Shown here piece after piece: positions 30,464-39,995 of a DNA stretch of 64,000 nucleotides. The stretch comes from Photorhabdus luminescens subsp. luminescens. Its GTDB lineage: Bacteria; Pseudomonadota; Gammaproteobacteria; Enterobacterales; Enterobacteriaceae. The notes below the pieces were generated by a model that worked only from the letters and a program-made list of their open reading frames with translations, had not been told where the DNA came from and did no database searches. The position numbers were made by a program, and so were the translations under genes. Position 1 is the first letter of the stretch. Each line of letters opens with the position of its first letter. The stretch lies in NCBI RefSeq assembly GCF_001083805.1, contig NZ_JXSK01000005.1:1-64000 (forward strand), read 5' to 3'.

Positions 30464-32578
30464 ATGAGCGTAACAGTCGTTATATTGGCTATCTTGATAA
30501 TTAGCCTGATTGTCATGACTTCCTTTCTGATTTTCAGATGGAAGCTACATGATAACGCCTGTTATCTGCCTTCTGTTGCTGCGCCAACCTATCGTAAACT
30601 TAATGCTGATGAGCATCAGGCTATTGAATGTTATTTGAGTCGAGTGTTGCTGCCAGTTGTAACAGACCGTATTAATAAAACAAGTTGGCCAATTCTGATG
30701 GGTAAAAATGATATGGTTTATACTATCTGTCATTCCATTACCCGCTTTTCTGTTGCCTCAGATGAACTACATAGCTGGCGTTATTATATTGATATGGCAG
30801 AAGTTCATTTGCCTTTTTTCCTTGAGCCTTTTATTAAACAGCAGAATGTTATTGATGTTGTTCACACCGCGACAATACCACTTGTTATCTCGATTAATGG
30901 TCACTTTCTGAAAGATTTTCAACAGGATTTTCCTTCTGCTCCAGTAATTTCAGATGTATCTCATCAACAGGCATCGATCCAAAAAAATGGTGAAACCAGC
31001 GTAAAATTACAAAATATCCGCAAAGAGACATTGGAAGAATATCGGTTGAATCATTCATCGGGTCTTTGGGAGGGGGGATTTTTGTGTTTTGGATTTTTCG
31101 TTTGGTTTCTTGCATTACTTGCGCCAACACTGTTTTTGCCGTGGCTGATGTTGATTGCAGGCAGTTTAGTCGTTGTCAGTTTTTGGCCGCTATTTTGTCC
31201 ACTCTCAATATGCAGGCGTCAGGATATTCACTGTTTTACCGGTATACCAAAGCGATGGGGATTATTTGGCGAATTTGAGCGAGGGCAAATGAGTAATATT
31301 TCACTTGGTGGAATTGATTTGATTTATCCTCCTCATTGGGAGCCCTATGTTGTTCACTATCTTGATCAAAAAACCGATATTGATATTTACAGTAACGGAC
31401 AGGTAGTCAGGCAAGGGCATTATCTTTCTTTGCATGATGAAGAAAAAAATTACCCTTATCGTCGTTATGGGAAAAATCTCATGATGATTGTTAGCAGCTT
31501 GCTTATTATGCTGCTGCTCTATTTTTATCATCCGGTTAGTGTACCGATGAAACTCAGTTTTGCCTGGTTACGTGGCAGCAGCACAAAAGTTGTCACTGAC
31601 GCTAGTATGATGGAAGGGATAGAATTACGAGTTGGGGATATCCTGAAAGCAAAAGGGGTTGGTATGTGTTATATGCCGCCAAACAATATGAACGGTAAAG
31701 GCAACACCTATTTTTCTCCATTCGATTGTTCGGGAATATATTGGAATAGAGTTAATCCACTGCCAATACCAGAATCAGAAATTATAGAACATGCAGCTAG
31801 ACTGATTGCAACTGTTAATAAACAATTACGTTTACAGGAAAATGACAACGTAATAAATCCAGACCTTGCTCGGGAGGTTGTCAAATCTGGTATGATCTTA
31901 TTGGATAATTTCCCTGATATTATATTGAAAACTAAAGAATTATGTGAAAAAGAAACAGACTGTTTACGCTTGAAAAATGCTTTGGTTAACTTGGGTAGCG
32001 CTAATGATTGGCTAACTTTGCTAAAGAATGCAGAAAGTGGCAAATTAGATGACACTCATGTTTTATTGCGTCCGGCAGGCGCTGAAGCTTTGGGAAAGTT
32101 GGTTGATGCAACGACATCATCATTTATCTACCGGGAAATAGATAAAGTCGCAATGTTGCTTAATAGCCCTTCTCCTGGCGGCGTTCTGCTTATCAGTGAT
32201 GAAGGCAAGCAATTGGTTGAATATATAACGCCGACTATTATCTCTTATGACCATAGTGCGTTAGAACAATGGCGTGAGTTACAGCGATTATCGGATATGG
32301 TATTGCAAACACCCTTTGAGACAACGGGAATTATCACGGAATTGTCCGTAGATAGTCATGGAACCCGCCGGATTGTGTTACATAATGAATTGGATTCCAT
32401 GACGCTTGCTCGTTGTATTGGTACCACTGTTTTATTCTTGGTTCTTTTTACGACCTTACTCATTAATTTTATGCTGGTTGTTAAGAAAAATCGGCAGAAC
32501 AAACAACGTCTAAACAAAATCAAGCAATATTACGATAACTGTTTTAATACACTTTTTCCGCCTACGCGTTGGCGATAA
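30464..32578 (+). CDS. igaA: Rcs phosphorelay repressor IgaA (UmoB/MucM homologue)
   Basis: This 704-residue inner-membrane protein (E. coli YrfF is 711) restrains the Rcs envelope-stress phosphorelay through RcsD. Membrane spans lie at about residues 3-22, two around 200-245, one near 340-358 and a last one near 645-670, with the large periplasmic domain between the last two. Four cysteines are present in the periplasmic domain (GVGMCYMPP, FDCSGIYW, ELCEKETDCLRLK), as expected. In Proteus the homologue controls swarming. The gene order nudE-igaA-hslR-hslO is conserved. Confidence 0.93.
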   Translation: MSVTVVILAILIISLIVMTSFLIFRWKLHDNACYLPSVAAPTYRKLNADEHQAIECYLSRVLLPVVTDRINKTSWPILMGKNDMVYTICHSITRFSVASDELHSWRYYIDMAEVHLPFFLEPFIKQQNVIDVVHTATIPLVISINGHFLKDFQQDFPSAPVISDVSHQQASIQKNGETSVKLQNIRKETLEEYRLNHSSGLWEGGFLCFGFFVWFLALLAPTLFLPWLMLIAGSLVVVSFWPLFCPLSICRRQDIHCFTGIPKRWGLFGEFERGQMSNISLGGIDLIYPPHWEPYVVHYLDQKTDIDIYSNGQVVRQGHYLSLHDEEKNYPYRRYGKNLMMIVSSLLIMLLLYFYHPVSVPMKLSFAWLRGSSTKVVTDASMMEGIELRVGDILKAKGVGMCYMPPNNMNGKGNTYFSPFDCSGIYWNRVNPLPIPESEIIEHAARLIATVNKQLRLQENDNVINPDLAREVVKSGMILLDNFPDIILKTKELCEKETDCLRLKNALVNLGSANDWLTLLKNAESGKLDDTHVLLRPAGAEALGKLVDATTSSFIYREIDKVAMLLNSPSPGGVLLISDEGKQLVEYITPTIISYDHSALEQWRELQRLSDMVLQTPFETTGIITELSVDSHGTRRIVLHNELDSMTLARCIGTTVLFLVLFTTLLINFMLVVKKNRQNKQRLNKIKQYYDNCFNTLFPPTRWR

Positions 32579-32635
32579 TCGATAGTGGTATGTTAGGCTT
32601 TGCGTTATTTGCCAAAGCTGATAGTGAGAGGAAAA

Positions 32636-33052
32636 ATGAAGGATAATTCAGACTCCGATCAAGCTGTCCGTTTGGATAAGTGGCTGTGGGCGGCCCGTTT
32701 TTATAAAACACGGGCTATTGCACGGGAAATGATAGACGGCGGTAAAGTTCACTATAATGGTCAAAGGAGTAAACCGAGTAAATTGGTTGAACCCGGGGCT
32801 GAAATTAAACTGCGTCAGGGTAATGATGAACGTATAGTTGAAGTTCTTGCACTAAGCAATCATCGGCGCGGTGCGCCGGAGGCGCAACAACTTTACCAGG
32901 AAACGGAAGCGAGTATTGCTAACCGGGAAAAAATGGCAATTGCTCGAAAAATGAATGCATTAACTATGCCTCATCCTGATCGCCGACCGGATAAAAAAGA
33001 AAGACGTACGCTGATTAAGTTTAAAAACACCAAATTAAGTGGGCAGGAATAA
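32636..33052 (+). CDS. hslR: Heat shock protein 15 (S4-domain ribosome recycling factor)
   Basis: This 138-residue RNA-binding protein recognises 50S subunits carrying stalled nascent tRNA. The S4 fold covers residues 10-60 ([20 protein letters not shown]...[14 protein letters not shown]) and a basic C-terminal tail follows. ATG 32636 follows GAGAGG; the frame to 32600 begins with an unsupported TTG. Confidence 0.95.
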   Translation: MKDNSDSDQAVRLDKWLWAARFYKTRAIAREMIDGGKVHYNGQRSKPSKLVEPGAEIKLRQGNDERIVEVLALSNHRRGAPEAQQLYQETEASIANREKMAIARKMNALTMPHPDRRPDKKERRTLIKFKNTKLSGQE

Positions 33053-33075
33053 CCTGCTCGAATGAGAGATCTTTT

Positions 33076-33948
33076 ATGTTTAAACAAGACCAATTACACC
33101 GCTTTTTATTTGAGAATTATTCTGTACGTGGTGAGCTGGTTTTAGCCAGTGAAACTTACCAGCATATTTTGGAAAATCATGATTACCCGCAGCCGGTACA
33201 GCAATTATTAGGAGAACTGTTGGTAGCAACCAGTCTATTAACGGCAACACTGAAATTTGATGGTGATATTACGGTTCAGATTCAGGGAGATGGTCCGGTC
33301 AAACTGGCAGTGATTAATGGTAATCATCAGCAACAAATGCGTGGTGTCGCTCGTATTGATGGATTCATCCCTGAAAATAGCAGCCTGAAGCAGATGGTTG
33401 GCACAGGCTATATGGTTATTACCATTACGCCGACTCATGGTGAGCGTTATCAGGGCGTGGTTGCACTGGAAGGTGAAACACTGGCGGATTGCCTTGACGA
33501 TTATTTCAGACAGTCTGAACAGCTACCAACTCGTTTATTTATCCGTACTGGTATTCAAGATGGAAGCGTTGCGGCTGGTGGTATGTTGTTACAGATTTTG
33601 CCAACAGCGGAACAAGGTAGTGCAGAAGCTTTTGATCATCTGGCGCAATTGACTGCGACCATTAAAGGTGAAGAGTTATTTTCATTGGAAGTTAAGGAGA
33701 TCTTGCACCGCCTTTATCATGAGGAGGATGTCATATTATATGAGCCGCAAGCGGTCGAATTTCGTTGTACTTGTTCGCGCCAACGTTGTGCTGACACATT
33801 AGTCACACTTTCCGATGAGGATGTTAATCATATTTTGCAGAAAGATGGCAACATTGATATGGCGTGTGAATATTGCGGTACGCACTATATTTTTGATGCT
33901 GATGATCTGGCTGCAATTAGAGCGGAAAAAAAGAACCAGCTCCATTGA
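33076..33948 (+). CDS. hslO: Redox-regulated chaperone Hsp33
   Basis: This 290-residue holdase is activated by oxidation. The zinc-binding C-terminal switch is intact: [10 protein letters not shown] and [10 protein letters not shown] supply the CxC and CxxC cysteines. The N-terminal chaperone core starts [15 protein letters not shown]. It forms an operon with hslR (23 bp apart). Confidence 0.97.
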   Translation: MFKQDQLHRFLFENYSVRGELVLASETYQHILENHDYPQPVQQLLGELLVATSLLTATLKFDGDITVQIQGDGPVKLAVINGNHQQQMRGVARIDGFIPENSSLKQMVGTGYMVITITPTHGERYQGVVALEGETLADCLDDYFRQSEQLPTRLFIRTGIQDGSVAAGGMLLQILPTAEQGSAEAFDHLAQLTATIKGEELFSLEVKEILHRLYHEEDVILYEPQAVEFRCTCSRQRCADTLVTLSDEDVNHILQKDGNIDMACEYCGTHYIFDADDLAAIRAEKKNQLH

Positions 33949-33979
33949 TATTCTATCTAAACAAATTTTCTCACCTCTT

Positions 33980-34003
33980 AAGGCGCGGATTCGCGCCTTT
34001 CTA
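33980..34003 (+). terminator. hslRO terminator
   Basis: AAGGCGCG, loop GATT and CGCGCCTT form an 8-bp stem followed by TCT, 32 nt after hslO. Confidence 0.8.
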
Positions 34004-34163
34004 TCAATATCCATAATATTCAAAACTGCTTTTGTGCCTTTGGCCCCAGATTAAACTTAAAAAAATAGTGGGTTTTCAATTTTTTGATAACTATCGCTGT
34101 TAATTAATCATAACTATTTATTATTGCTCACAGAAAAAGCGTGACTACCCAGGAGCAATAAAC

Positions 34164-35783
34164 ATGAGTGTTAAAGGTATTACCCCGCAGGAACTCGCGG
34201 ACTATGGAATCCATGATGTTAATGAAGTTATTTATAATCCAAGCTATGAGTTGTTATTTTCAGAAGAAACCAAACCTTCACTCGAAGGCTGCGAGAGTGG
34301 CACTCTGACCAACCTGGGGGCTGTGGCTGTCGATACGGGGATCTTCACGGGTCGTTCTCCCAAAGATAAGTACATTGTTCGTGATGATGTCACCCGTGAC
34401 ACCGTATGGTGGGCTGATCAGGGAAAAGGTAAAAATGATAACAAGCCATTACAGCAGGAAACATGGACATACTTGAAAGGCTTGGTAACTAAACAGCTTT
34501 CAGGCAAACGTTTGTTTGTGGTTGATGCTTTCTGTGGCGCTAATGCAGATACACGATTGAAAGTCCGCTTTATCACAGAAGTTGCGTGGCAGGCTCATTT
34601 TGTTAAAAACATGTTTATCCGTCCGTCGGATGAAGAGTTGGCGGAGTTCAAACCAGATTTTATTGTGATGAACGGTGCAAAATGCACCAACCCGCAATGG
34701 CAAGAGCAGGGTTTGAACTCTGAAAACTTTGTTGCGTTTAACCTGACAGAACGTATGCAGCTTATTGGTGGTACTTGGTACGGCGGCGAAATGAAGAAAG
34801 GGATGTTCTCTATGATGAACTACCTGTTGCCGCTGAAAGGTATTGCTTCGATGCACTGTTCTGCCAACGTGGGTGAGAAAGGGGACGTTGCGGTCTTCTT
34901 CGGCTTGTCTGGCACAGGTAAAACCACACTTTCTACTGATCCAAAACGTAAGCTGATTGGTGATGATGAGCACGGTTGGGATGATGACGGCGTCTTCAAC
35001 TTTGAAGGTGGTTGCTACGCGAAAACCATCAATCTGTCCAAAGAGGCGGAACCTGATATCTACAATGCGATTAAACGTGATGCGTTGCTGGAAAATGTTA
35101 CTGTACTGACAGATGGCGCGGTTGATTTCAATGATGGCTCAAAAACTGAAAACACTCGTGTTTCCTATCCTATCTACCATATTGAAAATATTGTTAAGCC
35201 GGTTTCTAAAGCGGGTCATGCAACTAAGGTCATCTTCCTGACTGCGGACGCATTCGGTGTGTTACCTCCAGTATCTCGCTTGACACCCGAACAGACTCAA
35301 TATCACTTCCTATCTGGTTTTACTGCAAAATTGGCTGGTACCGAACGAGGTGTGACTGAACCGACACCTACATTTTCTGCTTGTTTTGGTGCTGCATTCC
35401 TGACTTTGCATCCAACCCAATACGCGGAAGTATTGGTAAAACGTATGCAGGCGGCAGGTGCTAAGGCTTATCTGGTGAATACGGGTTGGAATGGTACGGG
35501 TAAACGAATCTCGATTAAGGATACCCGTGGGATCATTGATGCCATTCTCAATGGTGATATTGAAGAAGCTGATACCATTACATTACCTATTTTTGATCTG
35601 GCGGTTCCGACAGCGTTGCCGGGTGTTAATACCGACATTCTTGATCCACGTAAGACTTATGCAGATAAATCTCAATGGGAAGAGAAGGCGAAAGATTTGG
35701 CTCATCGTTTTGTCGATAACTTTGATAAATATACTGATACCCCGGCGGGGGAAGCTTTAGTGAAAGCGGGTCCTAAACTGTAA
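34164..35783 (+). CDS. pckA: Phosphoenolpyruvate carboxykinase (ATP)
   Basis: This 539-residue enzyme converts oxaloacetate to phosphoenolpyruvate in gluconeogenesis. Signatures are [11 protein letters not shown] near residue 60, the P-loop [11 protein letters not shown] near 250, and the metal- and adenine-binding [24 protein letters not shown]. The ribosome binding site AGGAG lies 8 nt before the ATG. It complements the acetate-utilising acs operon at 9 kb. Confidence 0.98.
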   Translation: MSVKGITPQELADYGIHDVNEVIYNPSYELLFSEETKPSLEGCESGTLTNLGAVAVDTGIFTGRSPKDKYIVRDDVTRDTVWWADQGKGKNDNKPLQQETWTYLKGLVTKQLSGKRLFVVDAFCGANADTRLKVRFITEVAWQAHFVKNMFIRPSDEELAEFKPDFIVMNGAKCTNPQWQEQGLNSENFVAFNLTERMQLIGGTWYGGEMKKGMFSMMNYLLPLKGIASMHCSANVGEKGDVAVFFGLSGTGKTTLSTDPKRKLIGDDEHGWDDDGVFNFEGGCYAKTINLSKEAEPDIYNAIKRDALLENVTVLTDGAVDFNDGSKTENTRVSYPIYHIENIVKPVSKAGHATKVIFLTADAFGVLPPVSRLTPEQTQYHFLSGFTAKLAGTERGVTEPTPTFSACFGAAFLTLHPTQYAEVLVKRMQAAGAKAYLVNTGWNGTGKRISIKDTRGIIDAILNGDIEEADTITLPIFDLAVPTALPGVNTDILDPRKTYADKSQWEEKAKDLAHRFVDNFDKYTDTPAGEALVKAGPKL

Positions 35784-35796
35784 TTGTGAATTCTTT

Positions 35797-35826
35797 AGCC
35801 TCATCCGTTGGGGTGAGGCTTATTTG
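35797..35826 (+). terminator. pckA terminator
   Basis: AGCCTCATCC, loop GTTG and GGGTGAGGCT form a 10-bp stem with a T-rich end (TATTTG). Confidence 0.85.
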
Positions 35827-35830
35827 ATAT

Positions 35831-36532
35831 TTATGTTGGAGGAAGGTCAAACAACAGTATTTCACTATCACGGCTGGCGCTAAGTTGAATATTGACTTCA
35901 TCCCGGATAGCCAGACCATCGCTGGTGGTGGCTTTGACGCCATTAACCATCACTTCGCCACGAATGACTTGTATCCAAATATAACGGCCTTTTTCTGCAA
36001 CATATTCGGCGGTTTCGTGATCTTTAAGTACCCAACGCCATAAAGTCATATCCTGAAATACTCTCAGTGAACCATCCCGGGCATCAGGTGAGAGCACCAA
36101 TTGGCGGCCTTGTACATCATCAAAACGACGTTGTTCATAGCGCGGCGTTAAACCTGTTTTACTTGGGATGATCCAAATCTGATACAGATGCAATTGGCAA
36201 TCACTGTTCGGATTGTATTCTGAATGGCGAATGCCGGTACCTGCGCTCATAATTTGGAATTCACCAGCAGGTATCCGTTCCTTATTTCCTATACTATCCT
36301 GATGTTCAATGGCGCCGGAAAGGATATAGGTCAGTATTTCCATATCCTCATGCGGATGGGTACCAAAACCTTGACCTGCTTTGACGAAATCTTCATTAAT
36401 AACTCTTAAAGCTGAGAAATTCATAAAATTAGTATCGTAATAGCTGGCAAATGAGAAGGTATGCCAGCTAGTTAACCAGCCATGATTGGCATGGCCGCGA
36501 TCTGATGCTTTGCGTAAGTGGATCATATTCAA
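35831..36532 (-). CDS. yhhW: Pirin family protein (YhhW-like quercetinase fold)
   Basis: This 233-residue bicupin has the pirin metal site in GFGTHPHEDMEILTYILSGAIEHQDS, with the two His of HPHED, a later His in the same motif and a Glu in IMSAGTGIRHSEYN. E. coli YhhW degrades quercetin in vitro. In E. coli yhhW lies near ryhB, and here the RyhB gene follows upstream at 36.7 kb, supporting the symbol. Confidence 0.92.
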   Translation of the reverse strand: MNMIHLRKASDRGHANHGWLTSWHTFSFASYYDTNFMNFSALRVINEDFVKAGQGFGTHPHEDMEILTYILSGAIEHQDSIGNKERIPAGEFQIMSAGTGIRHSEYNPNSDCQLHLYQIWIIPSKTGLTPRYEQRRFDDVQGRQLVLSPDARDGSLRVFQDMTLWRWVLKDHETAEYVAEKGRYIWIQVIRGEVMVNGVKATTSDGLAIRDEVNIQLSASRDSEILLFDLPPT

Positions 36533-36641
36533 ATCTCCTCAATAGTTTTTACAGTCTAATTGAGAAGAGATAGCATTAAAGCTTAAAAATCTGACTTAAT
36601 TATTCAAATATTTTGAATAATTGATAATTGGATTAATTAAT

Positions 36642-36742
36642 AAAAAGAAGCCAGCACCCGGCTGGCTAAAGTAAACACTGGAAGCAATGTGAGCAATGTC
36701 GTGCTTTCATCTGTACCCTGAAGGCAGTTCATCTGAAAGCGG
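36642..36742 (-). ncRNA. ryhB: RyhB small regulatory RNA
   Basis: On the minus strand the conserved core CGACATTGCTCACATTGCTT is followed by CCAGTG and the terminator stem AGCCAGC, loop CGGGT, GCTGGCT, then TCTTTTTA. This is nearly identical to the 3' two-thirds of E. coli RyhB. RyhB is an Hfq-dependent RNA that represses iron-containing proteins during iron starvation; targets in enterobacteria include sodB and the sdh and suf/isc genes. The 5' end is estimated from the promoter. The segment before the core differs from E. coli. Confidence 0.92.
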
Positions 36743-36747
36743 TACGA

Positions 36748-36777
36748 ATGATAATAATTATCACTATCGATTGTAAA
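36748..36777 (-). promoter_or_regulatory. ryhB promoter with perfect Fur box
   Basis: Minus-strand -35 TTTACA (36777-36772) and -10 TATCAT (36753-36748) have an 18-nt spacer. Overlapping the -10 is GATAAT-A-ATTATC (36750-36762), a perfect 6-1-6 Fur palindrome, so the RNA should be made when iron is scarce. Confidence 0.88.
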
Positions 36778-37229
36778 GTGTTTTTTCTGGTCAAATATAG
36801 AATAATGGTGAAGTTTTCAATCAAGTGATTGATAAATATTGATATTTTTATATGCGTCGGTGTGATGCTTAAGGGAAAGAAAATTATTTTGCCGAGTCGA
36901 TTTGTTAGGTAATCACCTTAGATTGTTCAGTAAATTTGACATGAGATTAAGAGCCTTGGCAGGATTACCGTAAACCCTTAGCAGGAGTTTATTGGTCGAA
37001 ATAATTTGATTAAGAGCTGAAACATGCTTGGATAAAATAAGCTAGGGTTGGAATTGTATTTACCATAGCCAACTATTTATTTTAAGAAATGTTTTGGTGA
37101 AATAATTACGTTATAATGAATTTTAATATGCTGCTCAATGCCAAATGTTCTCTAAAATTCAACTCGTTCTAAACTTTTTTACTCTAATAAGCCGTTTCCT
37201 TTATATATTCTGACTGTATTTTTAACGTC
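36778..37229. other. Intergenic region upstream of the sensor kinase
   Basis: About 450 bp of AT-rich DNA between ryhB and the kinase gene. No gene or clear repeat is seen. Confidence 0.45.
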
Positions 37230-38594
37230 ATGAAAGATATCTTTTCAGGTAATTATATGTGGCATTTTTTGGCGTGGATTGTGTTAACAGGCTTGACCGT
37301 TTGGGGAATGATTAATCATTCACTAAATCAGAATTATCAACAACAAACAGTTTCATTTAATATTCTTTATCGAGAGCTGAGTGAAAAGCTGGCGCAACAT
37401 GACGCAATTGTATCGCTAACGGATACTAATATCGGATTAGATCAGCTACAGGAAAATTTTCCGCAAATCGTCGGATTACAAGAGATGCCAATGAATGTAT
37501 TAATATTCCCTATAATTAGTGAAGAGGATGAAGGAAGATATTGGCTTAATAGTAAACGCAGTAGTATCCGGTTATTAATAGATCTTAATATCCTGATGAA
37601 AGATTTATCATTATTGTCACAATTTAGAATGATACAACTGGATTGGAATAATCGCCCATTGATTACGTATGGGGTGGAGAAAGAGCACTATTTTTGGAAC
37701 TGGGAGAAAAAGTTAGCTAATCGTTTTCAGCCTTTTGTGCTTAAAGTGGGTAACGATCAACAATGGCTTAGACTTCCGTGGGGCTATATTGCTTGTCTGA
37801 GTTTTTTATGGGCAGTAATTATCTGTTTTATCTTTTTAATTCAGAAGAATAAAAGATTGAGGAAAATTTCTGATTTACGAGCACATTTCTTTGAATTTAC
37901 CCGCTTAAATACAATGGATGAAGTGGCAACCGGTGTTGTTCATGAATTAAATCAGCCTTTGACGGCGATTATGAGTTATAACCAAACCGCGTTGAGGTTA
38001 ATGAAAAAGCAGCAATATGATAAAGTGACGCCAATACTGGATTCATCGATTTTGCAAACTCAACGCATTGCAAACTTATTAACGCAATACCGTCAAAAAC
38101 TGACGGCTGGTAGTATTATTTTACAACCTGTGAATATTCAAGCGATATTAGGTCGAGTTGAAGTATTGCTCGAAAATGAAATTAAGGCCAGTAAGATCAA
38201 GATAATAAAGCATATTTTTGATGAACTGCCAATGATATCTGCTGAGCCGTTGTGGATTGAGCAGATATTTCATAATTTAATCAGTAATGCCATTCAGGCA
38301 CAGCAAGAGCAAGGTCGGTCAGAATATCAAAGTTGGATCTGTATCGATATTAACTATATTAATGAAATGATAAGAATCACGATAACAGATGGTGGCCCTG
38401 GATTAAGTGATGAAGCTTTAAAAAACGTGTTTATTCCATTCTTCACAACACGCCAACAAGGTATGGGATTGGGAATGACGTTAACAGAAACATTAATTCA
38501 TAAACTTGGTGGTGATATTCATGCTGAAAATTGTGAAACAGGGGGAGCGCGTTTTATTATTTGGTTACCAACTAATAAAGGTAAGGAGAAATAA
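37230..38594 (+). CDS. Membrane sensor histidine kinase (FixL/DctB-like)
   Basis: This 454-residue kinase has two membrane spans (about residues 10-28 and 186-208) flanking a periplasmic domain of about 155 residues with no recognisable fold signature. The dimerisation box is VATGVVHELNQPLTAIMSYNQ with the phosphorylatable His238. The N box (FHNLISNAIQ), G1 (ITDGGPGLSD) and G2 (GMGLGMTLTETLIHKLGG) follow. The HELNQPL box is typical of kinases paired with FixJ/TtrR-type regulators. Its stop codon overlaps the start of the regulator gene by one base. Confidence 0.9.
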   Translation: MKDIFSGNYMWHFLAWIVLTGLTVWGMINHSLNQNYQQQTVSFNILYRELSEKLAQHDAIVSLTDTNIGLDQLQENFPQIVGLQEMPMNVLIFPIISEEDEGRYWLNSKRSSIRLLIDLNILMKDLSLLSQFRMIQLDWNNRPLITYGVEKEHYFWNWEKKLANRFQPFVLKVGNDQQWLRLPWGYIACLSFLWAVIICFIFLIQKNKRLRKISDLRAHFFEFTRLNTMDEVATGVVHELNQPLTAIMSYNQTALRLMKKQQYDKVTPILDSSILQTQRIANLLTQYRQKLTAGSIILQPVNIQAILGRVEVLLENEIKASKIKIIKHIFDELPMISAEPLWIEQIFHNLISNAIQAQQEQGRSEYQSWICIDINYINEMIRITITDGGPGLSDEALKNVFIPFFTTRQQGMGLGMTLTETLIHKLGGDIHAENCETGGARFIIWLPTNKGKEK

Positions 38595-39220
38595 TGGCGG
38601 CAGTGATTTATCTTATTGATGATGATGAAGCGATCCGTGACTCATTATCTATGTTATTAGAAACAATGAATTGGCAGGTAAATTCATTTCCTGGTGCGCA
38701 AGAATTTCTTGATGAAATTGGTAGTAAGAATATCGCAGCGCTTCAGGGATGTATTTTATTGGACATTCGTATGCCGGGAAAACCTGGATTGGCATTGCAG
38801 GCCGATCTATTGAAACTCAATAGTACATTACCGGTCATTATCATGACCGGACACGGAAATATTGATCTTTGCCGTCGAGCTTTTAAAAATGGCGCTTTTG
38901 AGTTTTTAACCAAACCTATTGATGCGGATTTATTAATTGAAACGGTTTCAAGTGCATTATTATTTCATCAAAAAGTATTTAAGCAACATCAGATATATGA
39001 ACAATTGAAAACGAAATTCAACCAGTTATCTGAACGCGAAAGGGAGGTGATGAAAATTATTTTAGAAGGTAAAACCAGCAAACAAACAGCTCAACAGTTA
39101 TCGTTATCACCACGTACTATTGAGGTTCATCGTGCTAATATATTTCATAAATTGGATATACATTCTTTACCGCAGTTAGTCAAAGAGTATGAATTATTTA
39201 AGTCATTATCTTATGACTAA
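38594..39220 (+). CDS. FixJ/TtrR-type response regulator with LuxR HTH
   Basis: This 208-residue protein has a receiver domain (residues 1-120; acidic pair near residues 10-12, phosphorylation site Asp57 in LLDIRMPG, switch Thr in IMTGHG, Lys in LTKPID). A LuxR-type DNA-binding domain follows (LSEREREVMKIILEGKTSKQ and LSPRTIEVHRANI). It is translationally coupled to the kinase. Targets are unknown; the hbpS-like gene 107 bp downstream is the obvious candidate. Confidence 0.92.
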   Translation: MAAVIYLIDDDEAIRDSLSMLLETMNWQVNSFPGAQEFLDEIGSKNIAALQGCILLDIRMPGKPGLALQADLLKLNSTLPVIIMTGHGNIDLCRRAFKNGAFEFLTKPIDADLLIETVSSALLFHQKVFKQHQIYEQLKTKFNQLSEREREVMKIILEGKTSKQTAQQLSLSPRTIEVHRANIFHKLDIHSLPQLVKEYELFKSLSYD

Positions 39221-39268
39221 GTATTTCTACTGAGTTGAATAAGTAATTGACCGAATAGCTATAGCCGA

Positions 39269-39324
39269 TAAACCTCATTAAGTTAGAACAGGATAATTCA
39301 TCAACTTAAACTTAATGAGGTTTA
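39269..39324 (+). promoter_or_regulatory. Long inverted repeat that buries the ribosome binding site of the HbpS-like gene
   Basis: TAAACCTCATTAAGTT (39269-39284) and AACTTAATGAGGTTTA (39309-39324) pair perfectly over 16 bp with a 24-nt loop. The Shine-Dalgarno sequence GAGG (39317-39320) is inside the stem, 7 nt before the ATG at 39328. In RNA this would block translation; as DNA it could be a dimeric operator. Confidence 0.75.
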
Positions 39325-39327
39325 CCT

Positions 39328-39819
39328 ATGAAACACTCTCTTTTCTATACTGTTCTGGCCGCAGGTTTATTCGCTCAATCTGCTTTTGCTTCATCACTAA
39401 TTACCGAACGTAATATTACCCTTGAGATAGCAAATAAATTAGCTTCTGAAGCAATTCAGTCTTGTAAATCGAATAATTATAACGTGGCGGTTTCTGTTAT
39501 TGATAAAAGTGGGGTTTTGAAAGCGGTTCAGCGTATGGATAAAGCTGGGTTGCATACCGTTGAGGCGAGCAAAATGAAAGCTTATACCGCGTTATCTACC
39601 CAGAGAACGTCAGAGGACGTCATGAAAACCGCACAATCAAATCTTGGTGCTCAATATTTAGGGGATATTCCAGGCTTCCTATTACTTGGTGGTGGTGTTC
39701 CAGTTAAATCTGGTGATGAAGTGATTGGCGCAATTGGTATTGGCGGCGCACCGAGTGGTTCTTTAGACCAACAGTGTGCTTTTGATGCGATTCAGAAAAT
39801 TTCATCAGAGTTATCTTAA
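39328..39819 (+). CDS. Secreted HbpS/GlcG-family heme-binding-type protein
   Basis: This 163-residue protein has a Sec signal peptide (about residues 1-21, ending AQSAFA) and a GlcG/HbpS fold: ITLEIANKLASEAIQSCKSN, then NVAVSVIDKSGVLKAVQRMDKAGLHTVEAS KMKAYTA-type core in two segments, and GGGVPVKSGDEVIGAIGIGGAPSG near the C-terminus. In Streptomyces the homologue HbpS senses heme and redox state and controls the neighbouring SenS kinase from outside the cell. The same trio occurs here, so a sensor-accessory role is plausible but inferred. A strong terminator follows at 39958. Confidence 0.88.
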   Translation: MKHSLFYTVLAAGLFAQSAFASSLITERNITLEIANKLASEAIQSCKSNNYNVAVSVIDKSGVLKAVQRMDKAGLHTVEASKMKAYTALSTQRTSEDVMKTAQSNLGAQYLGDIPGFLLLGGGVPVKSGDEVIGAIGIGGAPSGSLDQQCAFDAIQKISSELS

Positions 39820-39957
39820 TCATAATGATTTATAATGTATGTAGGGGTAATAATGATGAATTAATTCTTTATTTCTGTTCATAATTGCGATATTCGTTAT
39901 ATTGATATTAGGAGTGTAGAATTTAGATTTAATATCTTTTATTATCGTACTTTTTAC

Positions 39958-39995
39958 AAAGGCAATAACTGGATTGAAGTTATTGCCTTTCATTT
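39958..39995 (+). terminator. Terminator after the HbpS-like gene
   Basis: AAAGGCAATAACT, loop GGATTGA and AGTTATTGCCTTT form a perfect 13-bp stem followed by CATTTT. It lies 138 nt past the stop codon, leaving a long 3' untranslated segment. Confidence 0.85.

Noticed and set aside
34500-34973. 157-codon minus-strand frame within pckA
   Set aside because: It is a shadow of the conserved enzyme; codon pattern and motifs belong to the plus strand.
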